A stretch of 57,391 bases of DNA from Noviherbaspirillum malthae (GCF_015352985.1 NZ_JACYXF010000037.1:1-57391), one strand, 5' to 3'; numbered from the stretch's first letter, positions 17,784-28,435 are shown. Numbers and translations are program-made. The notes: a model not told the origin generated them from the sequence alone.

Positions 17784-17818
17784 TGCGAATGCTCGCGAAG
17801 GTTTGCAAATGTTCGCGA
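17784..17818. promoter_or_regulatory. Direct repeats in the TctC/LysR divergent promoter
   Basis: TGCGAATGCTCGCGA (17784-17798) and TGCAAATGTTCGCGA (17804-17818) are 15-mers with two mismatches, offset by exactly 20 bp, i.e. the same face of the helix. They lie 80-115 nt upstream of the LysR start. Candidate binding sites for the LysR protein. Confidence 0.45.
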
Positions 17819-17896
17819 CTTCACGGCCAATTGTAGAAAGCCTGACTCATTTAGTCTAAGCTAGATGCTGTATCGATTTATTCAAAACCTGTATCA

Positions 17897-18793
17897 ATGT
17901 TCGAACTATTCCAGCTCCGCTGTTTTGTCGTCGTTGCCGAAGAGCTTCATTTCGGCCGGGCGGCCGCCCGCCTGTTCATGACCCAGCCACCGTTGAGCCG
18001 GCAGATCCAGTTGCTGGAGCATGCCCTTGGCGTCCGCCTGCTTGAGCGCTCCACCAGGGCTGTCACGCTGACCGCGGCGGGACAAAGCTTCTACATGAAT
18101 GCGCGCTATCTGCTGAAGCAGGCTGACCAGGCCGCCATCGAGGCGCGCCGCATCGATACGGGACGCGCGGGCCGGGTCACGCTCGGATTCACGGCGGTGG
18201 CCGGCTACGATCTGATTCCGGATCTGCTGTCGGCCGCAAAAACCGAACTGCCGGAAGTCGATATCCTGCTCAAGGAAATGGTGTCGCTGGACCAGATTGC
18301 CGCCCTGTCCTCGAACATCATCGATCTGGGTTTCATGCGGCCTCTGAGCGCACAGCATCCCTTCGCAAAGGAATTGCTGATCGCCGAACCATTGATGCTG
18401 GCCGTGCATGTGTCGAACCCGCTCGCGCGCAAGCGCACGATCCGCCCGTCGGATTTGAAATCGGAACCCTTGATCATGCATTCGCCCGACGAGGGAAAGT
18501 ATTTCTACAACCTGATCACCGCGTTGCTGGGCGCCGCGAGCGTGCATCCGTCCTATGTTCAATACCTCGAACAGAATCACACCATACTGTCACTGGTGCG
18601 CAAGGGGCTGGGCGCCGCAATCGTTCCGGCGTCTGCCAAGCATCTCCAGTTTCAGAACATCGTGTTCAAGCCGCTCTGGAAAAGCGAGATTCAGGCTGAG
18701 ATCTATCTGGTCTGGCGGCCCGACAGTCACAACCCGGCGCTGGCCTCGGTCCGCGAATTCACCTTGAAGCACTGCAGGCGGGTTCCGGCCTGA
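17897..18793 (+). CDS. LysR-family transcriptional regulator
   Basis: A 298-residue regulator of the CbnR/BenM-like type. HTH at residues 4-60 (LRCFVVVAEELHFGRAAARLFMTQPPLSRQ is characteristic), then a periplasmic-binding-like effector domain. This clade often controls aromatic or organic acid catabolism. It is divergent from the TctC/Bug gene at 17638 and is a likely regulator of the TctC-dehydrogenase unit. Confidence 0.92.
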   Translation: MFELFQLRCFVVVAEELHFGRAAARLFMTQPPLSRQIQLLEHALGVRLLERSTRAVTLTAAGQSFYMNARYLLKQADQAAIEARRIDTGRAGRVTLGFTAVAGYDLIPDLLSAAKTELPEVDILLKEMVSLDQIAALSSNIIDLGFMRPLSAQHPFAKELLIAEPLMLAVHVSNPLARKRTIRPSDLKSEPLIMHSPDEGKYFYNLITALLGAASVHPSYVQYLEQNHTILSLVRKGLGAAIVPASAKHLQFQNIVFKPLWKSEIQAEIYLVWRPDSHNPALASVREFTLKHCRRVPA

Positions 18794-18815
18794 AGCGCTT
18801 TTCAAGAATGCGCCC

Positions 18816-19340
18816 TCAATTGCACTCGGCTCCGCAATACATCAGGGCGATGAAAAACAGCGCAACTGCCAGCAATCCGCCGGCCCACAGCCAGTGCTTG
18901 GCCGCGAGAAAATACCCCAGCCGGACAGACTTGAGCCAGGCATAAACAGGCTGTTCATAAATATCGTAATCCACCGATTTCCTGTCGCTCGGAGGATCTG
19001 CGTGAATCCGTATCGCCAGCGAAGGCAGCGAGGAGATGACCCAGGCGTTGAAGAACAGGGCGGCACCCAGAAATCCGAATGCCGCAAGCGCGAAAAACAA
19101 GGCCTCGGCAGGCAGTTGATGCATCCTGGCAGTGTCTTCCTTCATCAGCAGAATCACAAGGCCGGCAATCGTTGCTGTCTGGATTCCCGACATCCACCTG
19201 GACCATTCGCCGACATGCTTCAGCGCCTCGTCCGCGCCTTTCTGAGTGGTCTCGATCGGATTGGGCTTCCTCCAGGCCGCGACGATCAGAACAACGATGA
19301 CCAGGGCGAATGCCGCCGCAATCATCTGCAAGATAGACAT
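18816..19340 (-). CDS. Four-helix membrane protein, third gene of the protease-nuclease/patatin operon
   Basis: A 174-residue protein of unrecognised family. Predicted membrane helices: about 2-22, 52-67, 82-107 and 148-168. The loop between helices 1 and 2 is charged (RKPNPIETTQKGADEALKHVGEWSRW); the loop between helices 3 and 4 (IRIHADPPSDRKSVDYDIYEQP) is acidic. AAGGA precedes the ATG. It lies 32 nt downstream of the patatin gene on the same strand, so cotranscription is likely. A role as membrane anchor, immunity factor or pore is conceivable but unproven. Confidence 0.75.
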   Translation of the reverse strand: MSILQMIAAAFALVIVVLIVAAWRKPNPIETTQKGADEALKHVGEWSRWMSGIQTATIAGLVILLMKEDTARMHQLPAEALFFALAAFGFLGAALFFNAWVISSLPSLAIRIHADPPSDRKSVDYDIYEQPVYAWLKSVRLGYFLAAKHWLWAGGLLAVALFFIALMYCGAECN

Positions 19341-19372
19341 GGTTGTTCCTTCCCATGGATAGCGATTCGGAC

Positions 19373-20662
19373 TCAGTTTTCCGGAATGACAGTGCCGTCG
19401 CTTGCATGCGACTTGGCCTGCTCGCTCGTCAAGAAGGCGGCTGCGATGCCCTCCCGGGTCTTCTTGTATTCATGCCAGTTGAATTTGCGCAGAAACCCCG
19501 CCGCCGCTTCCGCGCCGCGCGCGAACAAGTCCAGTTTGTCCTCGTCGCTCATGCTGAAGTTCAGCCAGTGATGGCGGCCGGTATCGATCATTTCCACCAG
19601 CTGCTGATAGTCCGGGTTCTGCGTGATGAAATCGTCATCCAGCGTATGGCGCGCTGCATCGAAGATCGCGCTTAACAGATGAGCCGGCTTTGTGATCCGT
19701 GCCGGCGCATTCCGGGTGATGCCGATCTTGACGCCGAAGGTCGGCGCCAGCGGCACGCGATAAGGCTCATGGAACAGATTGATCGGGAAGTTGGACATGA
19801 TGCCGCCGTCCATGAAAATCACCTCCTGCGGCAATACTCCGCCATACCCCGCGCGCTTCCATTGCGCGCCCGTGTTTTGCGGGCATCCGCGAACCCGGAA
19901 CGGATGGAAGAAAAATGGGATGGACATGGAAGCACGCGCAAAGCATGCCGGATTGACCTTGTCCGGATCTTTCCAGTACAACTCCGCCATTCTCGGAAGC
20001 TCTACCTTGGTTTCGGTGGTGACGTCCGCCGCCACCATGGCAAGCCGCCCCGCCTTTTCCTCGGGAGCCAGCGCAATGCCGGGCCTTATTCCGCGGCGAA
20101 TGCGCAATGAGGCCGGCACGTCGGCGAGCTTCGCCTGCAGATCCGTCGTGCTGCGCACACCGGCTTCATCGAGCGCCTTGCTCAGCCAGCGCAGAAATGC
20201 GTCTCCCGGATGAAGACCGAGATCGTCCCGCAGGTTATCCATCACTTGGACAGCCTTCCAGAGCAGCTTGGCCATCCCGGCCTTGTTCAGCAGCGCATCG
20301 GAAAAATCGCGGGCGTCGCCATCGCCGTCGATGAACGAGGCGATAGGCATGTTGGCAAGAAGCCTGGCAAGCTCGCCGCATTTTTCGTCGCCGGGTTTTC
20401 CGAGCGCGGCGAGCATGATGGCGTTGATCGCGCCGGCGGACGTGCCTCCTATTCCCAGAAAACGGATGCCGGCCTTTTCCAGCACATAGGTATACCCGAC
20501 CAGGGCGATGCCCAGGACGCCGCCGCCTTCCATGACGAGATCGACGTACTGGTGTCCATCATCGTCGACGAGGTCGGAATACTCGTTATCGGCGCATGTC
20601 ATGGCAGCCGCCGTCGCGGCCTGGGTGCGATCGTCGTGGGTGAAGTCATCGGCGTCAAGCAT
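19373..20662 (-). CDS. Patatin-like phospholipase
   Basis: A 429-residue patatin-family acyl hydrolase. The oxyanion-hole motif EGGGVLG (45-51), nucleophile elbow GTSAG (Ser75) and the DGG motif with catalytic Asp285 are intact, so it should cleave acyl chains from membrane lipids. No signal peptide is seen; it is probably cytosolic. The large insert between nucleophile and Asp is longer than in minimal patatins. GGAGG lies 6 nt before the ATG. It follows the protease-nuclease fusion by 63 nt. Patatins are known effectors in some anti-phage systems; here that is only an inference from context. Confidence 0.9.
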   Translation of the reverse strand: MLDADDFTHDDRTQAATAAAMTCADNEYSDLVDDDGHQYVDLVMEGGGVLGIALVGYTYVLEKAGIRFLGIGGTSAGAINAIMLAALGKPGDEKCGELARLLANMPIASFIDGDGDARDFSDALLNKAGMAKLLWKAVQVMDNLRDDLGLHPGDAFLRWLSKALDEAGVRSTTDLQAKLADVPASLRIRRGIRPGIALAPEEKAGRLAMVAADVTTETKVELPRMAELYWKDPDKVNPACFARASMSIPFFFHPFRVRGCPQNTGAQWKRAGYGGVLPQEVIFMDGGIMSNFPINLFHEPYRVPLAPTFGVKIGITRNAPARITKPAHLLSAIFDAARHTLDDDFITQNPDYQQLVEMIDTGRHHWLNFSMSDEDKLDLFARGAEAAAGFLRKFNWHEYKKTREGIAAAFLTSEQAKSHASDGTVIPEN

Positions 20663-20725
20663 ACGGCCTCCAGCAGAAAGCAGATCCTGATATCTATGGC
20701 CTTTCAGGCCCTGTAACGGTTCGAT

Positions 20726-23700
20726 TCAACGCGCCATGAGCGGATCGTGCGACTGAAGCGAACGGGAGTGCCGGGGTGCCGATGCCGGCTGGAGAAGACG
20801 GGACGCCGCACCATCGTCTTCGACGTATCGTTTCACGTGGTAGGGCCGGACAAACCTGATCGGCGTACCGTTGATGCCGGCCAGCGCGCCCGACCAGGCC
20901 GTCCCATACAGCCTTGCCAGATCCGCCTTGTCCGCTTCGGTGAACATGCTGGCTTCACCGTAGTTCATGATCGTGAACTGCGAATCGCTGCCGAACTCCA
21001 ACGAAGGCCAGGCCGTTTCGGTAATGTTGGCGAACCAGTGCCGAAGCCCGAAGATATGGCCTGTTTCATGAATCAGTGTTTCGATCTGCTCGCTACGGTC
21101 CAGTTCGAACAGCGAGGGGTAGATCACGAATTCGTGACGGCCTTCGTCCGGGAAAAAGGCGCTCGCGGCGACGCACCCGCCGATATCGCAATCCTTTTCG
21201 CTGCGCACGGAGATCTCGAAATCCCAGGCATCGTCCTGCTCGGAGAATCTGATCGGCGCCGCGTCGCCCCAGGCGGCGAGAGCTTCGCCGAATAGCTGGC
21301 GAACGAATGACTTCAATTGATCGGGCCGGGCAAATTTCAGCAGCGACCTTTCCTGAAAGCGCCAGCGCAGCGTCTGTCCCTGTTCCCACAAGGGAACGAT
21401 GCCCTCGGTCTGGTGGAGACGGTGCTCCAGAAGCGATCTGTTTTCCGGCAGCGCATAACCGCGCGGTTCGGTATCGCACACGATATGCGCCCCCTTGCCG
21501 AACACATGGATATGCGTATCCCTGGCTTTCAGCGCCGACTTGTCTGCGCGTTTCTGCAGCATGCAAGGCACGTCGTTGCCCTCGGCGTGCCGGAAGCCTG
21601 ATGGCTGGCGAAACGCATCGGGCGCGTGCAGCCCGCTTTCAAATGCAAGCTTGCTCACCCATTCCGGATGATCGATGAAAGGATTGCGGTTGCCTTGCAC
21701 CTCGAAGATGGCCTGATTGCGATGCCGCTCGTACTCCGAGACCGGGTCGCCTTCATGCCATTTCTTCAGAATCGTCAGGCGCTGCGGCGTCATCTGGCTG
21801 ATGTCGAGGTCGATGGTGCCGGGATAGCGCAGCAGGAAATACATGGTGGCCCGGGCCACCGCGCCCTTGCCGGAAATCGGCTCGAACCGGTCTTCCTCGC
21901 GCCGGCCGCATTGCTCCATCGTGGCTTCCGTATCGGGAAAGTCGAAATAGGCATGGTTTCCGCGGAAGGAATTGCATCGGGATTCGCAGGCGAACAGGTG
22001 ATGCAGGTCGCCCCGCATCGGCTCGCGCTTGCTGAACCATGATTGGGGAACGGTATGCTCACAGTTGTATGGCGCGCCGGCTTCGAGCATCTGCTCGACC
22101 ATGGCTTCCGACATGTTCGAGGCCGCTTCATTGCTGCGCAGCGAAGCACGCATTGCCTCCCGGCGCGCTTCGATGGCGAAGGCTTCGTCGATGAACTCTC
22201 TCGCATCGAAGACCTTGCCGCTATAGATGCTCTTGATGGCCAGCCTGCGTCCTTCCTTGTGCAGATCAATCCATGGATAAAGCAGTCTGGCCGGTGCATA
22301 ACGGGGGCGCGTGCGATGCGTCGTTTCGAGCAGCTCCGACAGTGCGGCAAAATTGGCACGCCGATCATTGGACAAATCCACCGCAGCATAATAGGCATTC
22401 GCATCCGTTTCGGCTTGCCGCTTGTCGTAATAAGGCCGCGTGCGGCTTCGCGCCAGTTCCCGCAAGACCTCATCGCGCTCGCGGGACAATGAGGCAGGCA
22501 ATGGCGAAAGCGGTGCGGCCGCGTCTGGCTCGCCTGCTGTCTGCATGTCATCTGAAGCGGGAACGCTATCATGCCGACGAGCGGTATCGCGCGCCCGTGT
22601 GCCGCCGCTTCCATCATCATGAAGGATGCCCGTCGGAGTAGCCTCGCCGATGGAAATGCCTACCTTCAGCGGCAGGGTGAATTCAAGGTGGCCTGGCATG
22701 TCTCCTCCGATGAGTATCTGATGTTTGGAATGCCCGGCATCGATAGTTCGGCGATGGGCAGCCGCCGCCAGGGCGATGTAGTCCGGACGGTTTGCTTCCA
22801 GCACGGCATCCAACGCGCGCGCCTGCTCGCCGTGCGCAGCCTTGCGCCGTTCGGCCAGCAGACGGACCAGGGCCGTTACCCTGATGCCTTCGTTTCCCAC
22901 CCATTTCACGCGCGTGTCGTCGTCTCCCGCATAGGGGATGCCGTCGAGGTCCAGGACATTGCCGTCAGCATCCATGGCGGACACCGCCTGGTGATGGAGC
23001 GCGATGACTTCCCACAGGCGGCTCATCGCCGGCGCGCCGGACGAACCCGGCATGGTGTCGGCTTCATAGTGCGCATACATCTTCGGGTCGCGCTGCCCCG
23101 CGAGTTCGGGCAGCGCCAGCAGCCTGTTGTCGCGGACCACCCATTGCATGGGTTCTCCGCTCGGATGCTGGATGATATTGACCGGGTCCCCGACTTCTAT
23201 CTTGCCTTCGACACCGACCAACGGCAGCCATCCGAAATCGGTGATGTCAAAGGAACCGGAGATGCGCTCGCCGACGCTGACGAAGGTACAGTCATGGTCG
23301 CGGTCGGTTTCGAAAAGGATGCCGGGGTTGAGCCGAAATACCGTGGTCGGCATGGCTCTGCCGTAGGGGTCGTTGCGGTAGTCGAACGTGATCGTTGCCG
23401 ACTGCGCGTCTTCCTTCGACATCAGGACGTGGTTGTTCGTGACCAGCACGCCGGGCGCCACGAGAAAGCCGGTGCCGCGCAGGAGAATGCGGCCGATACT
23501 GTCCTTCACGTCGATCAGGCAAACCGCCCGGCCGACGGTCAGGCCGATCTCTAGAAATGCGCCGGGTTCGAAGTCGGATCGCCCGATGACGCGTTCCAGG
23601 CCGCGCGTGCCGAGCCATTCACTCAGCCGCATCGCCTTGGCGGCGCCGGTTTCGGCAGCAACCGTCGGCGCCATGGCCAGGGCGCGCCGGGCGGCCGCTA

Positions 23701-23833
23701 TCTGCCTGGAGGCCGTGTCGGGACTCTCGCCGCGATTGAGCATGGCCAGGGTGCGTTCATGCTCCTTGTGCACCGACCGCCATCTCGCTGCGGCGCCGCG
23801 CCAGTCTCCGCGTCCCAGATAGTCCACAAGCAT
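20726..23833 (-). CDS. Trypsin-like protease / EndoI nuclease / metzincin protease fusion
   Basis: A 1035-residue protein with three enzymatic modules. Residues 1-98: helical N-terminal region of unknown role. About 100-325: trypsin-fold serine protease with His135 (VTNNHV), Asp181 and Ser265 (GSSGAP). About 330-450: linker, partly Pro/Ala-rich. About 455-730: endonuclease-I (EndA/NucM) domain with CEHTVPQSWF (His593), GDLHHLFACE (Asp609, His611, His612), NSFRGNHAYF and FIDHPEWV. About 770-980: metzincin/matrixin-like zinc protease with HETGHIFGLRH (922-932) and Met-turn TIMNY (Met956). All catalytic residues are present. No signal peptide or membrane helix is seen. AGGAGG lies 5 nt before the ATG. 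It is the first gene of a likely operon with the patatin and a membrane protein. Confidence 0.9.
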   Translation of the reverse strand: MLVDYLGRGDWRGAAARWRSVHKEHERTLAMLNRGESPDTASRQIAAARRALAMAPTVAAETGAAKAMRLSEWLGTRGLERVIGRSDFEPGAFLEIGLTVGRAVCLIDVKDSIGRILLRGTGFLVAPGVLVTNNHVLMSKEDAQSATITFDYRNDPYGRAMPTTVFRLNPGILFETDRDHDCTFVSVGERISGSFDITDFGWLPLVGVEGKIEVGDPVNIIQHPSGEPMQWVVRDNRLLALPELAGQRDPKMYAHYEADTMPGSSGAPAMSRLWEVIALHHQAVSAMDADGNVLDLDGIPYAGDDDTRVKWVGNEGIRVTALVRLLAERRKAAHGEQARALDAVLEANRPDYIALAAAAHRRTIDAGHSKHQILIGGDMPGHLEFTLPLKVGISIGEATPTGILHDDGSGGTRARDTARRHDSVPASDDMQTAGEPDAAAPLSPLPASLSRERDEVLRELARSRTRPYYDKRQAETDANAYYAAVDLSNDRRANFAALSELLETTHRTRPRYAPARLLYPWIDLHKEGRRLAIKSIYSGKVFDAREFIDEAFAIEARREAMRASLRSNEAASNMSEAMVEQMLEAGAPYNCEHTVPQSWFSKREPMRGDLHHLFACESRCNSFRGNHAYFDFPDTEATMEQCGRREEDRFEPISGKGAVARATMYFLLRYPGTIDLDISQMTPQRLTILKKWHEGDPVSEYERHRNQAIFEVQGNRNPFIDHPEWVSKLAFESGLHAPDAFRQPSGFRHAEGNDVPCMLQKRADKSALKARDTHIHVFGKGAHIVCDTEPRGYALPENRSLLEHRLHQTEGIVPLWEQGQTLRWRFQERSLLKFARPDQLKSFVRQLFGEALAAWGDAAPIRFSEQDDAWDFEISVRSEKDCDIGGCVAASAFFPDEGRHEFVIYPSLFELDRSEQIETLIHETGHIFGLRHWFANITETAWPSLEFGSDSQFTIMNYGEASMFTEADKADLARLYGTAWSGALAGINGTPIRFVRPYHVKRYVEDDGAASRLLQPASAPRHSRSLQSHDPLMAR

Positions 23834-24106
23834 ATTCGCCTCCTGCCACTGCAGTTCTGCGCACCCGCTCCAGGTTAAAGGACGGCCTGCAGACGGAACA
23901 CGACACCGATCGGACCGAAGTCACTGCCCTGCATGCCGACGACGATTTGTCGGAGTCCCGGATGACATGAAGGCGCAACCAATAGTTACAAAATACTCAA
24001 TGGAGGCGCAAGATACAGGCGGCACTTCGGGGAAGCTTGATCTAGGTCTAAGCGGCAGGTGTTGAGTAGTTGGGTAGTTGACTACAACATCGATATGAAA
24101 TTTCGA

Positions 24107-25417
24107 TCATCCAGACACGAGCATGCGTCCGAGCCAGAACCATGCGCCGCCGGCGGCAAAGATTGCGGCGGTAGCGGCCGCCACCTGAAGACGGGCGGGG
24201 CCGGCGCCCAGCACGACAACCATTCCGCATTTGACCGCGGTATTGGCGAGCGCCGCGAGGACGATGGCAGTTACCGCCTGGGCGGGCTCGATCGCCTTGT
24301 TCGCATCATTTGCAATGGACAGGGTGATGGCATCCACATCGACCGATCCGGCCAGAGCCGATACGAGATACACGCCGAGGCCCGGCGCATTTTCCTCGGC
24401 CATCTTCACCGCTAGCAGCACGATGGCGAATACCGCGCCAAATTGAATCGCGGAGCCGAGGCTGAACGGATTCTGCAACGGCATGCCGGATGCGCCGGCG
24501 CCGGCTTCTTCACTGTCCGGCTTGCGATGCGCCGTGCCTTTCAACCCTGCGTAGTAGTGCCAGCCGGCGAATGCTGCGGTCACGCCGCCCATGGCCGCAA
24601 AGGGAATCCACATCGTTTTGAGCAGGGCCGGATTCATGAATGCGACCAGCACCGTGGTACGCACGAACATCACCAGCCAGGCAAGGAGAATGCCGGCGGA
24701 AACCGCATGGCCGTCGGCCTGCGCCGGTTCGTGGCGGCTGGAGCGCGCAAAGTTGAGCGTGGTTGCGGTGGAGGACACCAGGCCGCCGGCCAGCCCGGTG
24801 ACCGCGGTGCCCTGCGCCTTTCCCAGCATGCGGGTGGCCACGTAGCCGATCAGCGACAAGCCGGCGATCAGGATCACCAGCAGCCAGAGCTTGTACGGAT
24901 TGATCGCTCCCCAGGGATCGATCGCCTCGTCGGGCAGCAGGGGCAGGATGATGAAGGAAGCGATCAGCAGCTTGATGCCGGCGAAGATGTCGTCGGTTCC
25001 GATGCGGCTCACCAGTCCGTGCAAGGGCTGCTTGAACGCCAGCACCGCCGAAGTCACCACCGCCAGCGCCACCGCAAGCGATGGATAGCCGATCACGACC
25101 ATCGCGCCCAGCAGGCAGACGGCGATGGCGGCGATTTCGCTGGTCAGGCCGATGGCATCGTCCTGCGCCCGGTTCTGGAGGACGTAGCCGGCGATGATGA
25201 TTGCGCTCACCGCCAGCAGGGTGGCAACGAAGATCCACACCGCATTGAGCTCAAGCGCCACCCAGGCCGATGCCGCACCAACCAGCGCCAGCAGGATATA
25301 GGTGCGTATGCCGGCGGTATGCCCGGGCTCGGCATCCTTTTTCTTCTCGCGGTCGATGCCGACCAGGGCGCCGATCAACAGGGCGATCAGGAAATTTTGC
25401 GCGACTTCGAGGGTCAT
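24107..25417 (-). CDS. MgtC/SapB-family membrane protein with DUF4010 domain
   Basis: A 436-residue integral membrane protein with about 11-12 helices. The N-terminal ~140 residues match the MgtC/SapB pattern (FLIALLIGALVGIDREKKK, GIRTYILLALVGAASAW); the remainder matches DUF4010 (TGLAGGLVSSTATTLNFAR). Function in bacteria is poorly defined; MgtC proteins are tied to magnesium limitation. A 273-nt gap separates it from the protease-nuclease operon downstream, so it is probably not part of it. That gap holds no gene. Confidence 0.88.
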   Translation of the reverse strand: MTLEVAQNFLIALLIGALVGIDREKKKDAEPGHTAGIRTYILLALVGAASAWVALELNAVWIFVATLLAVSAIIIAGYVLQNRAQDDAIGLTSEIAAIAVCLLGAMVVIGYPSLAVALAVVTSAVLAFKQPLHGLVSRIGTDDIFAGIKLLIASFIILPLLPDEAIDPWGAINPYKLWLLVILIAGLSLIGYVATRMLGKAQGTAVTGLAGGLVSSTATTLNFARSSRHEPAQADGHAVSAGILLAWLVMFVRTTVLVAFMNPALLKTMWIPFAAMGGVTAAFAGWHYYAGLKGTAHRKPDSEEAGAGASGMPLQNPFSLGSAIQFGAVFAIVLLAVKMAEENAPGLGVYLVSALAGSVDVDAITLSIANDANKAIEPAQAVTAIVLAALANTAVKCGMVVVLGAGPARLQVAAATAAIFAAGGAWFWLGRMLVSG

Positions 25418-25529
25418 TCAGACGTGTCCCGGGATGGTGTCAGCTGTGTCCTTCCTGTTTAACACAGCGGACAAACTCCATTGCGACGTTCGTCAATGGC
25501 AGGCAATACGCCGCGGTCCGGCATCGACA

Positions 25530-26015
25530 TCAGGAGCCGCTGGCCTGAGGATCCGGCTTCTTCTGAAGAATGCAGATGCTGCCGTCCGACTCGAGGAAAA
25601 TGTACTGCACGTCCTTGAGCGAACAGTCGGCTTCATGCAGCGCCTGCTGGATGTCGCCTTCGGTGACGCGCGCCGAGCGCCTTGCATCGTGAAAGATCTG
25701 CCCGTCGCGTCCCAGCAGTACGGGCGTGCCGTCCACCATCCTGGCCAGCTTGCCGCTGCGGGCGGTTGCCTCCGCCACCAAGGCGTTCAGGGCGATGAGG
25801 GTGGCGGCGACGATCAGTCCGCCCGATATGGATTCGTCGGATCCCGACAGGGAATTGGAAACCGATTCGCTGAGCAGCATGACCACCAGCAGATCGAAGG
25901 GACGGAACTGGCCAACCGTCCGCCTTCCGGAAATGCGTACCATCAGCAGCAGCACGCAGTAGATGATGGCGCCCCTGACGATGAATTCCCACCAGGGCAG
26001 TTGCATGTCGAACAT
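25530..26015 (-). CDS. DUF421-family (YetF-like) membrane protein
   Basis: A 161-residue protein. Three N-terminal membrane helices include the family hallmark RISGRRTVGQFRPFDLLVVMLLSE; a soluble C-terminal domain follows (DGTPVLLGRDGQIF). The start at 26015 is fixed by GGAGGT 4 nt upstream of ATG; the frame extends to 26114 but without a ribosome site. The role of DUF421 proteins is uncharacterised in this group. It lies between gcdH and the MgtC-family gene on the same strand. Confidence 0.88.
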   Translation of the reverse strand: MFDMQLPWWEFIVRGAIIYCVLLLMVRISGRRTVGQFRPFDLLVVMLLSESVSNSLSGSDESISGGLIVAATLIALNALVAEATARSGKLARMVDGTPVLLGRDGQIFHDARRSARVTEGDIQQALHEADCSLKDVQYIFLESDGSICILQKKPDPQASGS

Positions 26016-26104
26016 AAACACCTCCGATGCAGGTCGACGATGTTGACGGCTTGCCTGTTCGACCGCAGGTGTCCGGAGGAAGTGTCTGGGATTGCGAAGC
26101 AACA

Positions 26105-26147
26105 AACCCGGCACGCGCCAGTAAACACATCTGGCGCACGCCGGGTT
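26105..26147 (-). terminator. Terminator hairpin downstream of gcdH
   Basis: AACCCGGC (26105-26112) and GCGCCAG (26115-26121) pair with CTGGCGC (26131-26137) and GCCGGGTT (26140-26147), interrupted by a symmetric AC/AC internal loop; 9-nt terminal loop. It lies 18 nt after the gcdH stop. A short T-rich stretch (TTGTTG) follows on the minus strand. Confidence 0.65.
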
Positions 26148-26165
26148 GAAGCCGCTGCGGGATAC

Positions 26166-27353
<1,188 letters not shown>

Positions 27354-27511
27354 GACATTCCTCCATTGCACTTCGAGATTTCGGATGAGGCGCATGCAAC
27401 CGCCGCCCCGGATAATGGGAAATGCTACCGGCGCAGAACGTGTCCAGCAAGCGACAAATCCGTACAATCCTGTGCGAAAATGGAACTCCGTAACACGACA
27501 AGCCTGTTCCG

Positions 27512-28435
27512 ATGCGACGCAAGATTCCGAATACCGGCGCCCTGGTGGCATTCGAAGCCGCCGCGCGGCATGAAAGTTTCACCAAGGCGGCGGAAGACCT
27601 GGCCATGACGCAGAGCGCGGTCTGCCGGCAGATTTCCTCGCTGGAATCCTATCTCGGGTTGCCGCTGTTCCGCCGCACCCGGCGCGGCGTCAAGCTGACC
27701 GAGGCGGGTCTTGCCTACAGCAGGCAGGTGTCCGCGCGGCTGGAAGCGGTCGAACAGGACACCCTGAGCATCATGGCGCACCAGGGACGAAGCGCCACGC
27801 TGGAACTCGCGGTGGTGCCCACCTTCGCCACCCAGTGGCTGATGCCTCGCCTGGCCAGTTTCATCGCCGGGCACGCCGATATCACGGTCAACCTTACCAC
27901 CCGCACGCGCGCCTTCCTGTTCGCGGACACGCAGTTCGATGCCGCGATCTACTTCGGCGACGCGCACTGGCCCGGCACCGAGGCGCATTACCTGATGCGG
28001 GAAAACGTGGTGCCGGTCTGCAGCCCGCGCCTGATGCAGACGCTGTCGAAGTCGGGCAAGCCGGTGTCTCCTGACGCCATTGCGACATTGCCGCTGCTAC
28101 AGCAGGGCACCCGTCCCTACGCATGGCGGCACTGGTTCGAGTCGGCCGGCGTCCAGGCGGCGAATGATTTGGCGGGACCGCGCTATGAACTGTTTTCGAT
28201 GCTGGCGCAGGCGGCCAGGCACGATATCGGCGTGGCGCTGATTCCGCCGATGATGATCGAGGACGAACTGGCCAGCGGACGCCTCGTGGTGGCCTGCACG
28301 CACACCTATGCCAGCAGCAATGCCTATTACTTCATGGTCCCGGAGCAGAAGGCCGGCATGCCTGCCCTGCAGTCATTTTCCGAATGGCTGAACGACCAGG
28401 CTGTACAGTATCGCGCCGCGGCCGGGACGGATTGA
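27512..28435 (+). CDS. LysR-family regulator, probable activator of gcdH
   Basis: A 307-residue regulator of the GcvA-like clade: NTGALVAFEAAARHESFTKAAEDLAMTQSAV HTH region (about 8-40), RRGVKLTEAG hinge start, and a C-terminal LysR effector domain. It is divergent from gcdH with a 158-nt shared promoter region. By arrangement it most likely senses a glutarate-pathway intermediate and controls gcdH. No clear LysR box could be assigned by eye. Confidence 0.9.
   Translation: MRRKIPNTGALVAFEAAARHESFTKAAEDLAMTQSAVCRQISSLESYLGLPLFRRTRRGVKLTEAGLAYSRQVSARLEAVEQDTLSIMAHQGRSATLELAVVPTFATQWLMPRLASFIAGHADITVNLTTRTRAFLFADTQFDAAIYFGDAHWPGTEAHYLMRENVVPVCSPRLMQTLSKSGKPVSPDAIATLPLLQQGTRPYAWRHWFESAGVQAANDLAGPRYELFSMLAQAARHDIGVALIPPMMIEDELASGRLVVACTHTYASSNAYYFMVPEQKAGMPALQSFSEWLNDQAVQYRAAAGTD

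Noticed and set aside
27354..27551. N-terminal extension of glutaryl-CoA dehydrogenase
   Set aside because: The extra 66 codons have no family counterpart, run into the LysR start, and the ATG at 27353 has a strong ribosome site.
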